From Heliomarina sp018223035 (GTDB lineage: Bacteria; Pseudomonadota; Alphaproteobacteria; Rhodobacterales; Rhodobacteraceae), in the NCBI GenBank assembly GCA_018223035.1, contig JAAEZD010000007.1:62001-126000 (forward strand): 64,000 nucleotides of DNA. Direction: 5' to 3'. The translations under genes were made by a program, and so were the position numbers. Position 1 is the first letter of the stretch. Every line of letters begins with the position of its first letter. Positions 26,250 to 34,056 of the stretch are shown piece after piece. The notes beneath the pieces were generated by a model. The model was not told the DNA's origin. It did no database searches and saw only the letters and a program-made list of their open reading frames with translations.

Positions 26250-26818
26250 TGCAGACAGAGGCGCTTACCGGCGGGTTTGCCAACCCGCCAATCGACTCCG
26301 CTGCCGGATTTCGCGCGGCACTGAACGCGATGGCCCGGCCCGGCAAGATCGAAACCGTCAGCGGCGGAACCGCGCCCGCGCCGGTGTCGACTGCTGCCGC
26401 TGTGCTGCTGCTCACTCTTTGCGATGCGGAAACACCGCTCTACCTTGCACCGGGCGTCGACGGTCAGGCCATGCGTAACTGGGTCGCTTTCCACATCGGC
26501 GCGCCGCTGGTCGAGGCGGAAGTGGCGCAATTCGCGCTTGGAGACTGGGCCGCACTTTCGCCGCTTGAGCGTTTCCGGATTGGCAATGCCGAATATCCCG
26601 ACCGTTCGGCCACCCTGATCGCCGAAATGCCGGTCCTCTCGAACAATGGGGCCATCCTCTCCGGCCCGGGCATTGAAACCACCGCTCAGCTTTCGCTCCC
26701 CGAGGTTGAAATTTTCCGGACCAACCGCGCCCTGTTCCCCCTTGGACTCGATTTCTATTTCTGCGCGGGGGAGCGGCTGGCCGCCCTGCCGCGCTCGACC
26801 AAGGTGGAGGCTGCCTGA
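26249..26818 (+). CDS. phnH: C-P lyase core subunit PhnH
   Basis: PhnH-family subunit, 189 residues, structurally a degenerate PLP-transferase fold without PLP. Typical elements are GGFANPPIDSAAGFRAALNA, MARPGKIETV, LTLCDAETPLYLAP and FPLGLDFYFC near the end. It is translationally linked on both sides by TGATG overlaps (26247-26251 and 26816-26820), which sets the start at 26249; a longer frame back to 25832 lies over phnG and is not used. Confidence 0.96.
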   Translation: MQTEALTGGFANPPIDSAAGFRAALNAMARPGKIETVSGGTAPAPVSTAAAVLLLTLCDAETPLYLAPGVDGQAMRNWVAFHIGAPLVEAEVAQFALGDWAALSPLERFRIGNAEYPDRSATLIAEMPVLSNNGAILSGPGIETTAQLSLPEVEIFRTNRALFPLGLDFYFCAGERLAALPRSTKVEAA

Positions 26819-27903
26819 TGTATGTTGCCGTCAAAGGGGGCGAGCGGGCCATCGACAATGCGCATGAATGGCTGGCCGAGGAACGGCGCGGTGATCCCGT
26901 CGTGCCGGAACTTTCGGTGGCCCAGATCCGCGAACAGATGAAACTGGCGGTGAACCGGGTCATGGCCGAAGGCTCGCTCTACGATCCCGACCTCGCCGCG
27001 CTGGCTATCAAACAGTCGCGCGGCGACCTGATCGAGGCGATTTTTCTGATCCGCGCCTATCGCACCACGCTGCCCCGCATCGGCCATTCCGAACCGGTCG
27101 ATACCGGCGCGATGATCTGCGACCGCCGGGTTTCTGCCACGTTCAAGGATGCGCCGGGCGGGCAGGTGCTTGGGCCGACCTTCGACTACACGCACCGTCT
27201 GCTGGATTTCAAACTGGCCGCCGAAGGTGAAACGCCGCGTGCGCAAGAGGTCGATGCCGAGCGCAAGGAAACCCCGCGCATAACGGAATTCCTCAATCGC
27301 GACGGGCTGATCCAGGAAGAGACGCCCAGCGACGAGACTCCGCCCGACATGACGCGCGCGCCTATGGAATACCCCGCCAACCGGGCGCTGCGGCTTCAGG
27401 CGCTGACCCGGGGCGATGAAGGTTTTGTGCTTGGCATGGCCTATTCGACGCAGCGCGGATACGGGCGCAACCACCCTTTCGTGGGCGAGTTGCGCATCGG
27501 CAAGGTGCCGGTCGAAATGGAGATCGCCGAGCTGGGGTTCTCGGTCGAGATCGGCGAAATCGACCTGACCGAATGCGAAACGGTCAACCAGTTCGCCGGA
27601 TCCAAGACCGAGCCGCCGCAATTCACCCGCGGTTACGGGCTGGTCTTTGGCCAGACCGAGCGCAAGGCGATTTCAATGGCGCTGGTGGACCGGTCCCTGC
27701 GTTGGGAAGAACTGGGCGAGGATAATGTCGGCGCACCCGCACAGGACGAGGAATTTGTGCTGTCCCATTCAGACAATATTCAGGCGACGGGCTTCCTCGA
27801 GCATATCAAGCTGCCCCATTACGTCGATTTCCAGTCGGAACTGGAACTGGTGCGGCGGATGCGGGCCGAGGCGCAGGCGAGTTACAAGGAGGCGGCGGAA
27901 TGA
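26818..27903 (+). CDS. phnI: C-P lyase core subunit PhnI
   Basis: Catalytic nucleosidase subunit that, with PhnG/H/L, makes alkylphosphonate ribose triphosphate from ATP or GTP and phosphonate. The 361-residue product fits the family: MYVAVKGGERAIDNAHEWLA, QIREQMKLAVNRVMAEGSLY, HPFVGELRIGKVPVEMEI and SHSDNIQATGFLEHIKLPHY. It begins at a TGATG overlap with phnH. A 135-bp gap, unusually long within this operon, separates it from phnJ and holds an antisense mini-ORF. Confidence 0.97.
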   Translation: MYVAVKGGERAIDNAHEWLAEERRGDPVVPELSVAQIREQMKLAVNRVMAEGSLYDPDLAALAIKQSRGDLIEAIFLIRAYRTTLPRIGHSEPVDTGAMICDRRVSATFKDAPGGQVLGPTFDYTHRLLDFKLAAEGETPRAQEVDAERKETPRITEFLNRDGLIQEETPSDETPPDMTRAPMEYPANRALRLQALTRGDEGFVLGMAYSTQRGYGRNHPFVGELRIGKVPVEMEIAELGFSVEIGEIDLTECETVNQFAGSKTEPPQFTRGYGLVFGQTERKAISMALVDRSLRWEELGEDNVGAPAQDEEFVLSHSDNIQATGFLEHIKLPHYVDFQSELELVRRMRAEAQASYKEAAE

Positions 27904-27904
27904 A

Positions 27905-28009
27905 CTATTTTTCTCTCTCTTTGTCCCTGCTGCGCTGTCCGGCGACATATGCCACGCCAAGAAACGCAAGGCCAACGGCCAGACCGGAACAGAAACTCAC
28001 CGGATCCAT
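27905..28009 (-). CDS. Possible antisense small membrane protein (34 aa)
   Basis: In the gap between phnI and phnJ, the minus strand has an ATG at 28009 with AAAGGA seven bases upstream, encoding 34 residues. The product has one hydrophobic helix (GLAVGLAFLGVAYVAG) and a charged tail (QRSRDKEREK), a layout typical of real single-pass mini-proteins. It could equally be chance. No homologue is known to me. Confidence 0.35.
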   Translation of the reverse strand: MDPVSFCSGLAVGLAFLGVAYVAGQRSRDKEREK

Positions 28010-28038
28010 CGGATATCCTTTCAAAAGGAGCGCGACCC

Positions 28039-28935
28039 ATGACTGAGGAGCGGCCGGGCGTCGAAACTGATGCCTATAACTTTGCATATCTTGACGAGCA
28101 GACCAAGCGGATGATCCGTCGGGCCATTCTCAAAGGCGTGGCCATTCCCGGCTACCAGGTGCCTTTTGCAAGCCGCGAAATGCCGATGCCCTACGGATGG
28201 GGGACGGGTGGTGTACAGGTAACAGCTGCCTGTCTGACGCCCAAGGACCGGCTCAAGGTGATCGATCAGGGTGCGGATGACACGACCAACGCGGTCTCGA
28301 TCCGCAAGTTCTTTGAGCGTACGGCGGGCGTGGAGACCACGGAACACACGACCGAGGCCACGGTGATCCAGACCCGCCACCGGATTCCGGAAACCCCGAT
28401 GACCGAGGACCAGATCCTTGTCTATCAGGTGCCGATCCCGGAACCCCTCCGCTTTCTGGAACCGCGCGAGACAGAGACCCGCAAGATGCACGGGCTTGAG
28501 GAATACGGGCTGATGCATGTGAAGCTTTACGAGGATATCGCGCGGCACGGTGAGATCGCGACCGCCTATGCTTATCCGGTCAAGGTCGAGGGGCGCTATG
28601 TCATGGATCCGTCCCCGATCCCGAAATTCGACAACCCGAGACTGGAAAGCCCGGCCTTGCAATTGTTCGGCGCCGGACGCGAACAGCGCATCTATGCGGT
28701 GCCGCCTTACTCCAAGGTCGTCAGTCTCGATTTCGAGGACCACCCGTTCAACCCCTCCAAGGCGAATCATCCCTGTGCGCTGTGCGGGGCCGAAAATACC
28801 TATCTCGACGAGGTGATCATGGATGACGCGGGCGGGCGCATGTTCGTCTGCTCCGACACCGACTACTGCGCAACCCGCCAGGCCGAAGGCCATCGTGGTG
28901 CGCAATCCGCACCATTCACGGAGGCCGCAGAATGA
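28039..28935 (+). CDS. phnJ: C-P lyase catalytic subunit PhnJ (radical SAM-type)
   Basis: Cleaves the C-P bond of ribose 1-phosphonate 5-phosphate using a [4Fe-4S] cluster and S-adenosylmethionine. The 298-residue product keeps the cysteine pattern C-x2-C-x21-C-x5-C at Cys246, Cys249, Cys271 and Cys277 (HPCALCGAEN and MFVCSDTDYC). Other signatures are RRAILKGVAIPGYQVPFASR and PYGWGTGGVQVTAACL. ATG 28039 has a strong AAGGAG eight bases upstream. It overlaps phnK by ATGA. All catalytic cysteines being intact argues that the pathway is functional. Confidence 0.97.
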   Translation: MTEERPGVETDAYNFAYLDEQTKRMIRRAILKGVAIPGYQVPFASREMPMPYGWGTGGVQVTAACLTPKDRLKVIDQGADDTTNAVSIRKFFERTAGVETTEHTTEATVIQTRHRIPETPMTEDQILVYQVPIPEPLRFLEPRETETRKMHGLEEYGLMHVKLYEDIARHGEIATAYAYPVKVEGRYVMDPSPIPKFDNPRLESPALQLFGAGREQRIYAVPPYSKVVSLDFEDHPFNPSKANHPCALCGAENTYLDEVIMDDAGGRMFVCSDTDYCATRQAEGHRGAQSAPFTEAAE

Positions 28936-29714
28936 GCACGCCCGCTACACCGCTTTTGCAAGTGCGCGACATCCGCAAGACCTACGGGCCGCGGATCGGC
29001 TGTACGGATGTGAATTTCGACCTCTATCCCGGTGAGGTGATCGGGATCGTTGGCGAATCCGGCTCGGGCAAGTCGACCCTGCTGAACTGTCTGGCCGGAC
29101 ACCTTGCCCCGGACGCAGGCGAGATCCTGTTCAACACGCGCGCCGATGGTTTGAAGGATACGCTGAAAATGTCGGAACCCGAACGGCGGATGCTTGGGCG
29201 GACCGACTGGGCTTTTGTCCATCAGAACGCCCGCGACGGGCTGCGTATGGGTGTCTCGGCCGGGGGCAATGTGGGTGAGCGGCTGATGGCCGTGGGCGCG
29301 CGGCACTACGGGAACATCCGCGAGCAGGCGATCGACTGGCTCGACCGCGTGGAAATTGCCGAGGACCGTGTCGACGATCGCCCCGGCGCATTTTCCGGCG
29401 GCATGCAGCAGCGCTTGCAGATCGCGAGAAACCTTGTGACCGGCCCGCGGCTGGTTTTCATGGATGAGCCGACCGGCGGACTGGATGTGAGCGTGCAGGC
29501 GCGGCTTTTGGACCTGCTGCGTGGACTTGTACGCGAGATGGGGCTTTCGGCGATCATCGTGACCCATGATCTGGCCGTGGTGCGCCTGCTGGCGGACCGG
29601 CTGATGGTGATGAAATCCGGGCATGTGGTGGAAGCTGGGCTGACGGACCAGGTGCTGGACGATCCGCAGCATGGCTATACGCAGCTTTTGGTCAGTTCGG
29701 TTCTGCAGGTTTAA
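28932..29714 (+). CDS. phnK: C-P lyase ABC-type subunit PhnK
   Basis: ABC ATPase-like protein, 260 residues, that docks on the PhnGHIJ core rather than driving transport. It has Walker A GESGSGKST, signature FSGGMQQRLQ, Walker B LVFMDEPTGGLD and H-loop VTHD. The PhnK-type insertion HQNARDGLRMGVSAGGNVGE is present. The start overlaps phnJ as ATGA. The stop is followed by a GC-rich double-hairpin element before phnL. Confidence 0.96.
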   Translation: MSTPATPLLQVRDIRKTYGPRIGCTDVNFDLYPGEVIGIVGESGSGKSTLLNCLAGHLAPDAGEILFNTRADGLKDTLKMSEPERRMLGRTDWAFVHQNARDGLRMGVSAGGNVGERLMAVGARHYGNIREQAIDWLDRVEIAEDRVDDRPGAFSGGMQQRLQIARNLVTGPRLVFMDEPTGGLDVSVQARLLDLLRGLVREMGLSAIIVTHDLAVVRLLADRLMVMKSGHVVEAGLTDQVLDDPQHGYTQLLVSSVLQV

Positions 29715-29781
29715 GGAGGGGGCGCTGCCCCCGTCCGCGCGGAGGCGCGGACTCCCCCGGAGTATTTGGAGCAAGAAGAAG
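29715..29781 (+). repeat. Double-hairpin intergenic element between phnK and phnL
   Basis: Two adjacent perfect stem-loops: GGGGGC (29718-29723)/GCCCCC (29727-29732) and GTCCGCGC (29733-29740)/GCGCGGAC (29745-29752), then TCCCCCGGAGTATTTGGAGC and a GAAGAAG tract leading into the next ATG. From memory, near-identical elements ending CCCCCGGAGTATTT and an AAGAAG-like tract recur between genes in Rhodobacteraceae genomes. Only one copy is in this window. It may modulate mRNA stability or supply the translation signal of phnL. Confidence 0.65.
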
Positions 29782-30462
29782 ATGATATCGGTCAGAAACG
29801 TTGCGAAGACATTCACGCTGCACAATCAGGGCGGAGCGGTGATTCCGGTGATGGCGGGGGCCGATCTGGAAGTCGCACCCGGTGAATGCGTGGCGCTGAC
29901 AGGATCGTCGGGCGCAGGCAAATCGACCCTGATGCGGATGATCTATGGCAATTACCTTGCGGCATCCGGATCGATCATCGTGGGCGATGTCGACGTTGCG
30001 ACGGCTGAACCTCGCGAGATCCTGAAACTGCGGCGCGAGACGCTGGGATATGTGAGCCAGTTTCTCCGGGTGGTTCCCCGGGTCGCGACGCTGAACGTGG
30101 TGGCCGAACCGATGCTGGCTGTTGGCATGGGGCGCGCGGCGGCAGAGGCGCGCTCGCGGGAATTGCTGACCCGGTTACGGATACCCGAAACCCTGTGGGA
30201 TCTGTCGCCGACCACCTTTTCCGGTGGCGAGCAGCAGCGGGTGAACATCGCGCGCGGATTTGCTCATGTATTTCCGGCCATGTTGCTCGACGAGCCGACC
30301 GCGAGCCTCGATGCCGCCAATCGCGCGACGGTGCTGGACCTGATCGACGAAGCCAAGGCGCGGGGGGCGGCGATTATCGGGATTTTTCACGACGAGGAGG
30401 CCCGCGCCCGAGTTGCCGACCGCGAGATCGATGTATCGCGTTTCACCCCAAGGGCCGCGTGA
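29782..30462 (+). CDS. phnL: C-P lyase ABC-type subunit PhnL
   Basis: Second ABC-like accessory protein, 226 residues, required with PhnGHI for the nucleotide displacement step. Walker A is GSSGAGKST, the Q-loop region is GYVSQFLRVVPRVATLNVVA (PhnL-typical), the signature is FSGGEQQRVN, and Walker B is AMLLDEPTASLD. The ATG at 29782 comes directly after the intergenic element; an open frame extends back to 29671 but overlaps phnK. Its TGA overlaps phnN by one base. Confidence 0.95.
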   Translation: MISVRNVAKTFTLHNQGGAVIPVMAGADLEVAPGECVALTGSSGAGKSTLMRMIYGNYLAASGSIIVGDVDVATAEPREILKLRRETLGYVSQFLRVVPRVATLNVVAEPMLAVGMGRAAAEARSRELLTRLRIPETLWDLSPTTFSGGEQQRVNIARGFAHVFPAMLLDEPTASLDAANRATVLDLIDEAKARGAAIIGIFHDEEARARVADREIDVSRFTPRAA

Positions 30463-31004
30463 TGGCAGGGCGCGTCTTTGCCGTTGCAGGCCCCTCCGGG
30501 GTGGGCAAGGACAGCCTGATGGCGGCTGTGCTGGCGGCGCAGCCGGATCTGCATCTTGTGCGGCGCGTCATTACCCGGCGGGCGGATGCAGGCGGCGAAG
30601 ATTTCGAGCCCGTCATGGCGCAGGAATTCGACTGTCGTTTGGCGCAGGGCGACTTTCTTCTGCACTGGCAGGCGCATGGGTTGAAGTACGGCATTCCGGT
30701 GAGCGAGCTGGCCGCGGCGCAACGGGGGCGGGACGTGATGTTCAATGCCTCGCGGGCGGTTCTTGCGGAGGCCGCGCAGAAGATCCCCGGTCTCACAGTG
30801 TTGCATGTCACGGCGGATGCGGCGGTTCTTGCCAAGCGTCTCGCGGGGCGTGGCCGTGAAACTCCCGAAGATATTCAACAGCGGCTGGCCCGGGCGGCCA
30901 TGCCCCTGAAAACCACGCTGCCGCTTGTGGAAATCGATAATTCCGGCCCGCTGGAAAACGCCGTCACGGCGGTTCTGGCGCTCCTGTCACCCGTAAAGGC
31001 ATGA
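30462..31004 (+). CDS. phnN: Ribose 1,5-bisphosphate phosphokinase PhnN
   Basis: Phosphorylates ribose 1,5-bisphosphate to PRPP, linking C-P lyase to nucleotide metabolism. It has 180 residues with the guanylate-kinase-like fold: P-loop GPSGVGKDSLM, RRVITRRADAGGEDFEPV for substrate binding, FLLHWQAHGLKYGIP, and RLAGRGRETPEDIQQRL as lid region. It starts at a one-base overlap with phnL and ends directly before phnM. The normal PhnN substrate arises through the PhnP phosphodiesterase, which is not encoded in this locus. Confidence 0.94.
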   Translation: MAGRVFAVAGPSGVGKDSLMAAVLAAQPDLHLVRRVITRRADAGGEDFEPVMAQEFDCRLAQGDFLLHWQAHGLKYGIPVSELAAAQRGRDVMFNASRAVLAEAAQKIPGLTVLHVTADAAVLAKRLAGRGRETPEDIQQRLARAAMPLKTTLPLVEIDNSGPLENAVTAVLALLSPVKA

Positions 31005-32168
31005 ATGATGCAGATGAGATATGAAACCAGCGAGATGATCCTGACCAACGCGGATCTGGTGCTTGAAAACGAGGTCGTGCGCGGCACGGTCTGCGTAAGT
31101 GACGGGGTGATCACCGCCGTCGATACCGGGCGCAGTGCGCGGGCAGGGGCGGTGGATTTCGACGGCGACCTGCTGATCCCCGGCCTGATCGAATTGCATA
31201 CCGACAATCTCGAACGGCATATCCAGCCCCGACCCAAGGTCGACTGGCCCCACGCGGCGGCGATCATCGCCCATGACGGGGAACTGGCCAGCACCGGCAT
31301 CACGACCGTTTTCGATGCGCTGAGGGTTGGTTCGGTCGTGTCGAACAATCGAACGAACTATCACGAATATGCGCGACCCCTGGCCAGCGAGTTGCTGGAC
31401 ATGCGGGCGCGCGGCCTGCTGCGTATCAGCCACTTTCTCCACCTGCGGGCCGAGGTCTGTTCGGAAACCCTGACCGAGGAGCTGGACAAGTTCGGCACCG
31501 AGGACAGGGTCGGTATTGTGTCGATCATGGATCACACGCCCGGGCAGCGTCAGTTCCGCGATCTGGAAAAACTGCGGGCCTATGTCTGCGGCAAGCACGG
31601 GCTTTCCGATGACCAGTTCGAGGAACACGTGGCGCATCAGGTGGCCACCCGCGAAAGGCTGGGCGAGGCGCATGAGGCCGCGGCCGTCGCGGCGGCAGCG
31701 CGTTTCGGGGCCGTGCTGGCAAGCCATGACGACACCGATACCGGTCACGTCACCACCAGCGCGGCCCATGGAATCCGGCTGGCCGAGTTCCCGACGACCG
31801 TCGAGGCGGCGCAGGCCTGCAAGGACAATGGCATCGCCGTCATGATGGGCGCGCCCAACTTGATTCGCGGCGGCTCGCATTCCGGCAACGTGGCGGCGGA
31901 AGAACTGGCGCGGCTCGATCTGCTTGATATCTTCTCGTCGGACTACGTGCCCTCGGCACTGATGAGCGCGGCGCTGCGGCTTGCCGATCTCTGGGGTGAT
32001 CTGCCGCGTGCGATGGCCACTGTCACCTCGGCCCCGGCGCGTGCGACCGGGCTGGATGACCGGGGGCGGATCGCCGAAGGCTTGCGTGCGGATCTGGTCC
32101 GTGTCAGGCCTGTCGAAGGTGTTGCTTCGCTGCGCGGAGTCTGGTCGCATGGGCGACAGGTCGGCTAA
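31005..32168 (+). CDS. phnM: PhnM, triphosphate diphosphohydrolase of the C-P lyase pathway
   Basis: Amidohydrolase-fold enzyme that trims pyrophosphate from alkylphosphonate ribose triphosphate. The 387-residue frame has the metal motifs GLIELHTDNLERHIQPRPK and VLASHDDTDTGHV, plus IMDHTPGQRQF and IFSSDYVPSAL, all PhnM-typical. The start is ambiguous among ATG codons at 31005, 31008, 31014 and 31035; 31005 lies immediately after the phnN stop. It is the last gene of phnGHIJKLNM; no terminator hairpin is evident before the TRAP genes 157 bp on. Confidence 0.95.
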   Translation: MMQMRYETSEMILTNADLVLENEVVRGTVCVSDGVITAVDTGRSARAGAVDFDGDLLIPGLIELHTDNLERHIQPRPKVDWPHAAAIIAHDGELASTGITTVFDALRVGSVVSNNRTNYHEYARPLASELLDMRARGLLRISHFLHLRAEVCSETLTEELDKFGTEDRVGIVSIMDHTPGQRQFRDLEKLRAYVCGKHGLSDDQFEEHVAHQVATRERLGEAHEAAAVAAAARFGAVLASHDDTDTGHVTTSAAHGIRLAEFPTTVEAAQACKDNGIAVMMGAPNLIRGGSHSGNVAAEELARLDLLDIFSSDYVPSALMSAALRLADLWGDLPRAMATVTSAPARATGLDDRGRIAEGLRADLVRVRPVEGVASLRGVWSHGRQVG

Positions 32169-32325
32169 AGCGTCCCGCACTGCGGAAATAGGCCGTCGAT
32201 CGCCCACACCGGGCAGCCCAAGCACGAATTTTTTATGCGGGTTCGGGCGGTCTAATGCGTTACCGGTGTTTACATTTCTCGCAATGCGGAAAATAGTTCC
32301 ACTCGGTTAGCCAAGGGAGGACATT

Positions 32326-33369
32326 ATGACCGCTTCATCATCAATGCTGAATCGCCGGAGCATGTTGCGGGGGGCCGCACTGGGCGCAATCGCCACGCCG
32401 GCACTCGTCGGCAAGGGGATCGCACAGGGCAAGGTAACCTGGCGCGTTCAGTCGCACTGGCCCAAGGCGTCCAGCTCGTTCACCGACAGCCTTGGCGTTC
32501 TGGCCACCGTGCTCGAAGAGCGCACAGACGGCGCGTTCAAGCTCGAACCGCTTGGTGCTGGTGAATTCGCCAAGGGGCCGGATATCTACAACATCCTGCG
32601 CAAGGGTGTGGTGCCGATGGCGACGCTGTCGCCGTCCTATATCCAGGACCAGGCACAGGCCGCATCTTTTGTTTACGGCATTCCGGGCACGTTCCGTGAG
32701 AGCTGGCAGCTACAGCACGCGATCAAGAACCTCGGGCTCGAGGATCTGGTCAACGAGGACCTGAACAAAGAAGGCGTCATGCTGATGGCGGAAAAGGTGC
32801 TGCCGGTCGAGATGGTCGTCTCCAAGCGCATCGAATCCGCCGACGATTTCCGCGGTCTCAAGATCCGGTCGTCGGGCACGATGATCGACTACCTTGCCGC
32901 CGCCGGGGCCGCGCCTCAGTATGTGCCGGGTTCGGAACTCTATCAGGCGCTCAGCTCGGGTGTTGTCGATGGCGCGCACTGGGGCGCGGCGATCGGTGCC
33001 AAGTCCATGTCGCTCTGGGAAGTCTGCAAATTCCACTGCAAGCCGGGCCTTGGCATGACCACCGATGCTTATGCGGTGAACATGGATCAGCTCGAAGCGC
33101 TGGACGACGATCTACGCACGGCGCTGATCGACTCGATGCAGAACCGCTTCTTCCTGCGCTCGCAGGAATACCAGCATCAAGAGGCCGTCGCGCTGGCCTC
33201 TGGTGTTGCCGAGAATGGTATCGAGGTTATCACCCTGCCGGACGACGTGCTGGAAATGCTGTCGAACGCGTCCAAGGACATTTTGGCGAAAGAGGCCGAA
33301 AAAGGCGAACGCGCTGCCAAGGCTGCGGATATCTATCGCGAGCTGATGACGGATTTCGGCTACATCTAA
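32326..33369 (+). CDS. TRAP transporter periplasmic binding protein (TakP/FcbT1-like)
   Basis: Solute receptor of a TRAP transporter, 347 residues. The N-terminus has a twin-arginine-like signal (NRRSMLRGAALGAIATPALV). The mature protein resembles the TakP/mannitol-chloroaromatic group (WRVQSHWPKASSSFTDSLGV; LEPLGAGEFAKGPDIYNILR), which includes 2-oxoacid binders. The conserved Arg of the family is probably in LKIRSSGTM. A GGGAGG motif precedes the ATG. It heads a three-gene P-Q-M operon; the hairpin after it may set its expression higher than that of the membrane subunits. The substrate is not known, but a carboxylate is likely. Confidence 0.88.
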   Translation: MTASSSMLNRRSMLRGAALGAIATPALVGKGIAQGKVTWRVQSHWPKASSSFTDSLGVLATVLEERTDGAFKLEPLGAGEFAKGPDIYNILRKGVVPMATLSPSYIQDQAQAASFVYGIPGTFRESWQLQHAIKNLGLEDLVNEDLNKEGVMLMAEKVLPVEMVVSKRIESADDFRGLKIRSSGTMIDYLAAAGAAPQYVPGSELYQALSSGVVDGAHWGAAIGAKSMSLWEVCKFHCKPGLGMTTDAYAVNMDQLEALDDDLRTALIDSMQNRFFLRSQEYQHQEAVALASGVAENGIEVITLPDDVLEMLSNASKDILAKEAEKGERAAKAADIYRELMTDFGYI

Positions 33370-33393
33370 ACGGATCTGACAGTTCCTTCGGAT

Positions 33394-33424
33394 GGGGCGG
33401 TGCAGCGTACCGCCCCGTTTCTTT
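33394..33424 (+). terminator. Stem-loop after TRAP binding-protein gene
   Basis: Stem GGGGCGGT (33394-33401) with ACCGCCCC (33409-33416), a 7-base loop, then GTTTCTTT. This looks like a rho-independent terminator or attenuator placed between the receptor and membrane-subunit genes. Confidence 0.7.
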
Positions 33425-33504
33425 GGCCGATCCCCCGAAATGCCGGTATGATCACCGGGCCGGGAGAGCTGGCATGACATTCACGACCATGGGGAGGCAG
33501 GGCG

Positions 33505-34053
33505 ATGCAGGCGCTTGCTCGGAGTATAACGCGGTTCAACAGGCTGATCGGCAAATGGGTATCGCTGGCGGTGCTGATCATCTTTGCACTGCTGCTGGCG
33601 GATGTGGTGATGCGCTATCTGGTGGGGCAGCCCGCCATCTGGACTGCTGAACTGGCAACGCTGATCTTTGGCGTCTACGCGATTATCGGCGGCGGCTACC
33701 TGCTGGCCGAACGCGGGCACGTCAGCGTCGACATCCTCTACGGCTCGTTCTCGACCAAGCGCAAGGCGTTGATCGATATCATCACGTGGCCGCTGTTTCT
33801 GCTTTTTGTCGGGGTGCTGCTCTGGCAGGGCTATGACATCGCCTCCGAGGCAATTGCCGATATGGAACGGTCGAACTCTACCTGGAAAGCGCCGCTCTGG
33901 CCCACGAAATCGCTGATCCCCGTGGCCGCCATCCTGCTGTTGTTGCAGGGCTTTGTCCGTCTCTGGGCGGATGTGCGCGTGTTGATGGGCCTGCCCGTCG
34001 ATGAAGAAACCTTTGGCAAGCTGGCCGATAGCGAAACCGGCGGCGAGGTATAA
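33505..34053 (+). CDS. TRAP transporter small membrane subunit (DctQ type)
   Basis: Four-helix membrane subunit of 182 residues. Hydrophobic segments include WVSLAVLIIFALLLADVVM, LATLIFGVYAIIGGGYLLA, WPLFLLFVGVLLW and LIPVAAILLLLQGFVRLW. The motif AERGHVSVDILYGSFSTKRK between helices 2 and 3 is typical of DctQ. GGGGAGG lies about eight bases before the ATG. The large subunit starts three bases after the stop, so the pair is surely co-expressed. Confidence 0.9.
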   Translation: MQALARSITRFNRLIGKWVSLAVLIIFALLLADVVMRYLVGQPAIWTAELATLIFGVYAIIGGGYLLAERGHVSVDILYGSFSTKRKALIDIITWPLFLLFVGVLLWQGYDIASEAIADMERSNSTWKAPLWPTKSLIPVAAILLLLQGFVRLWADVRVLMGLPVDEETFGKLADSETGGEV

Positions 34054-34056
34054 TAA

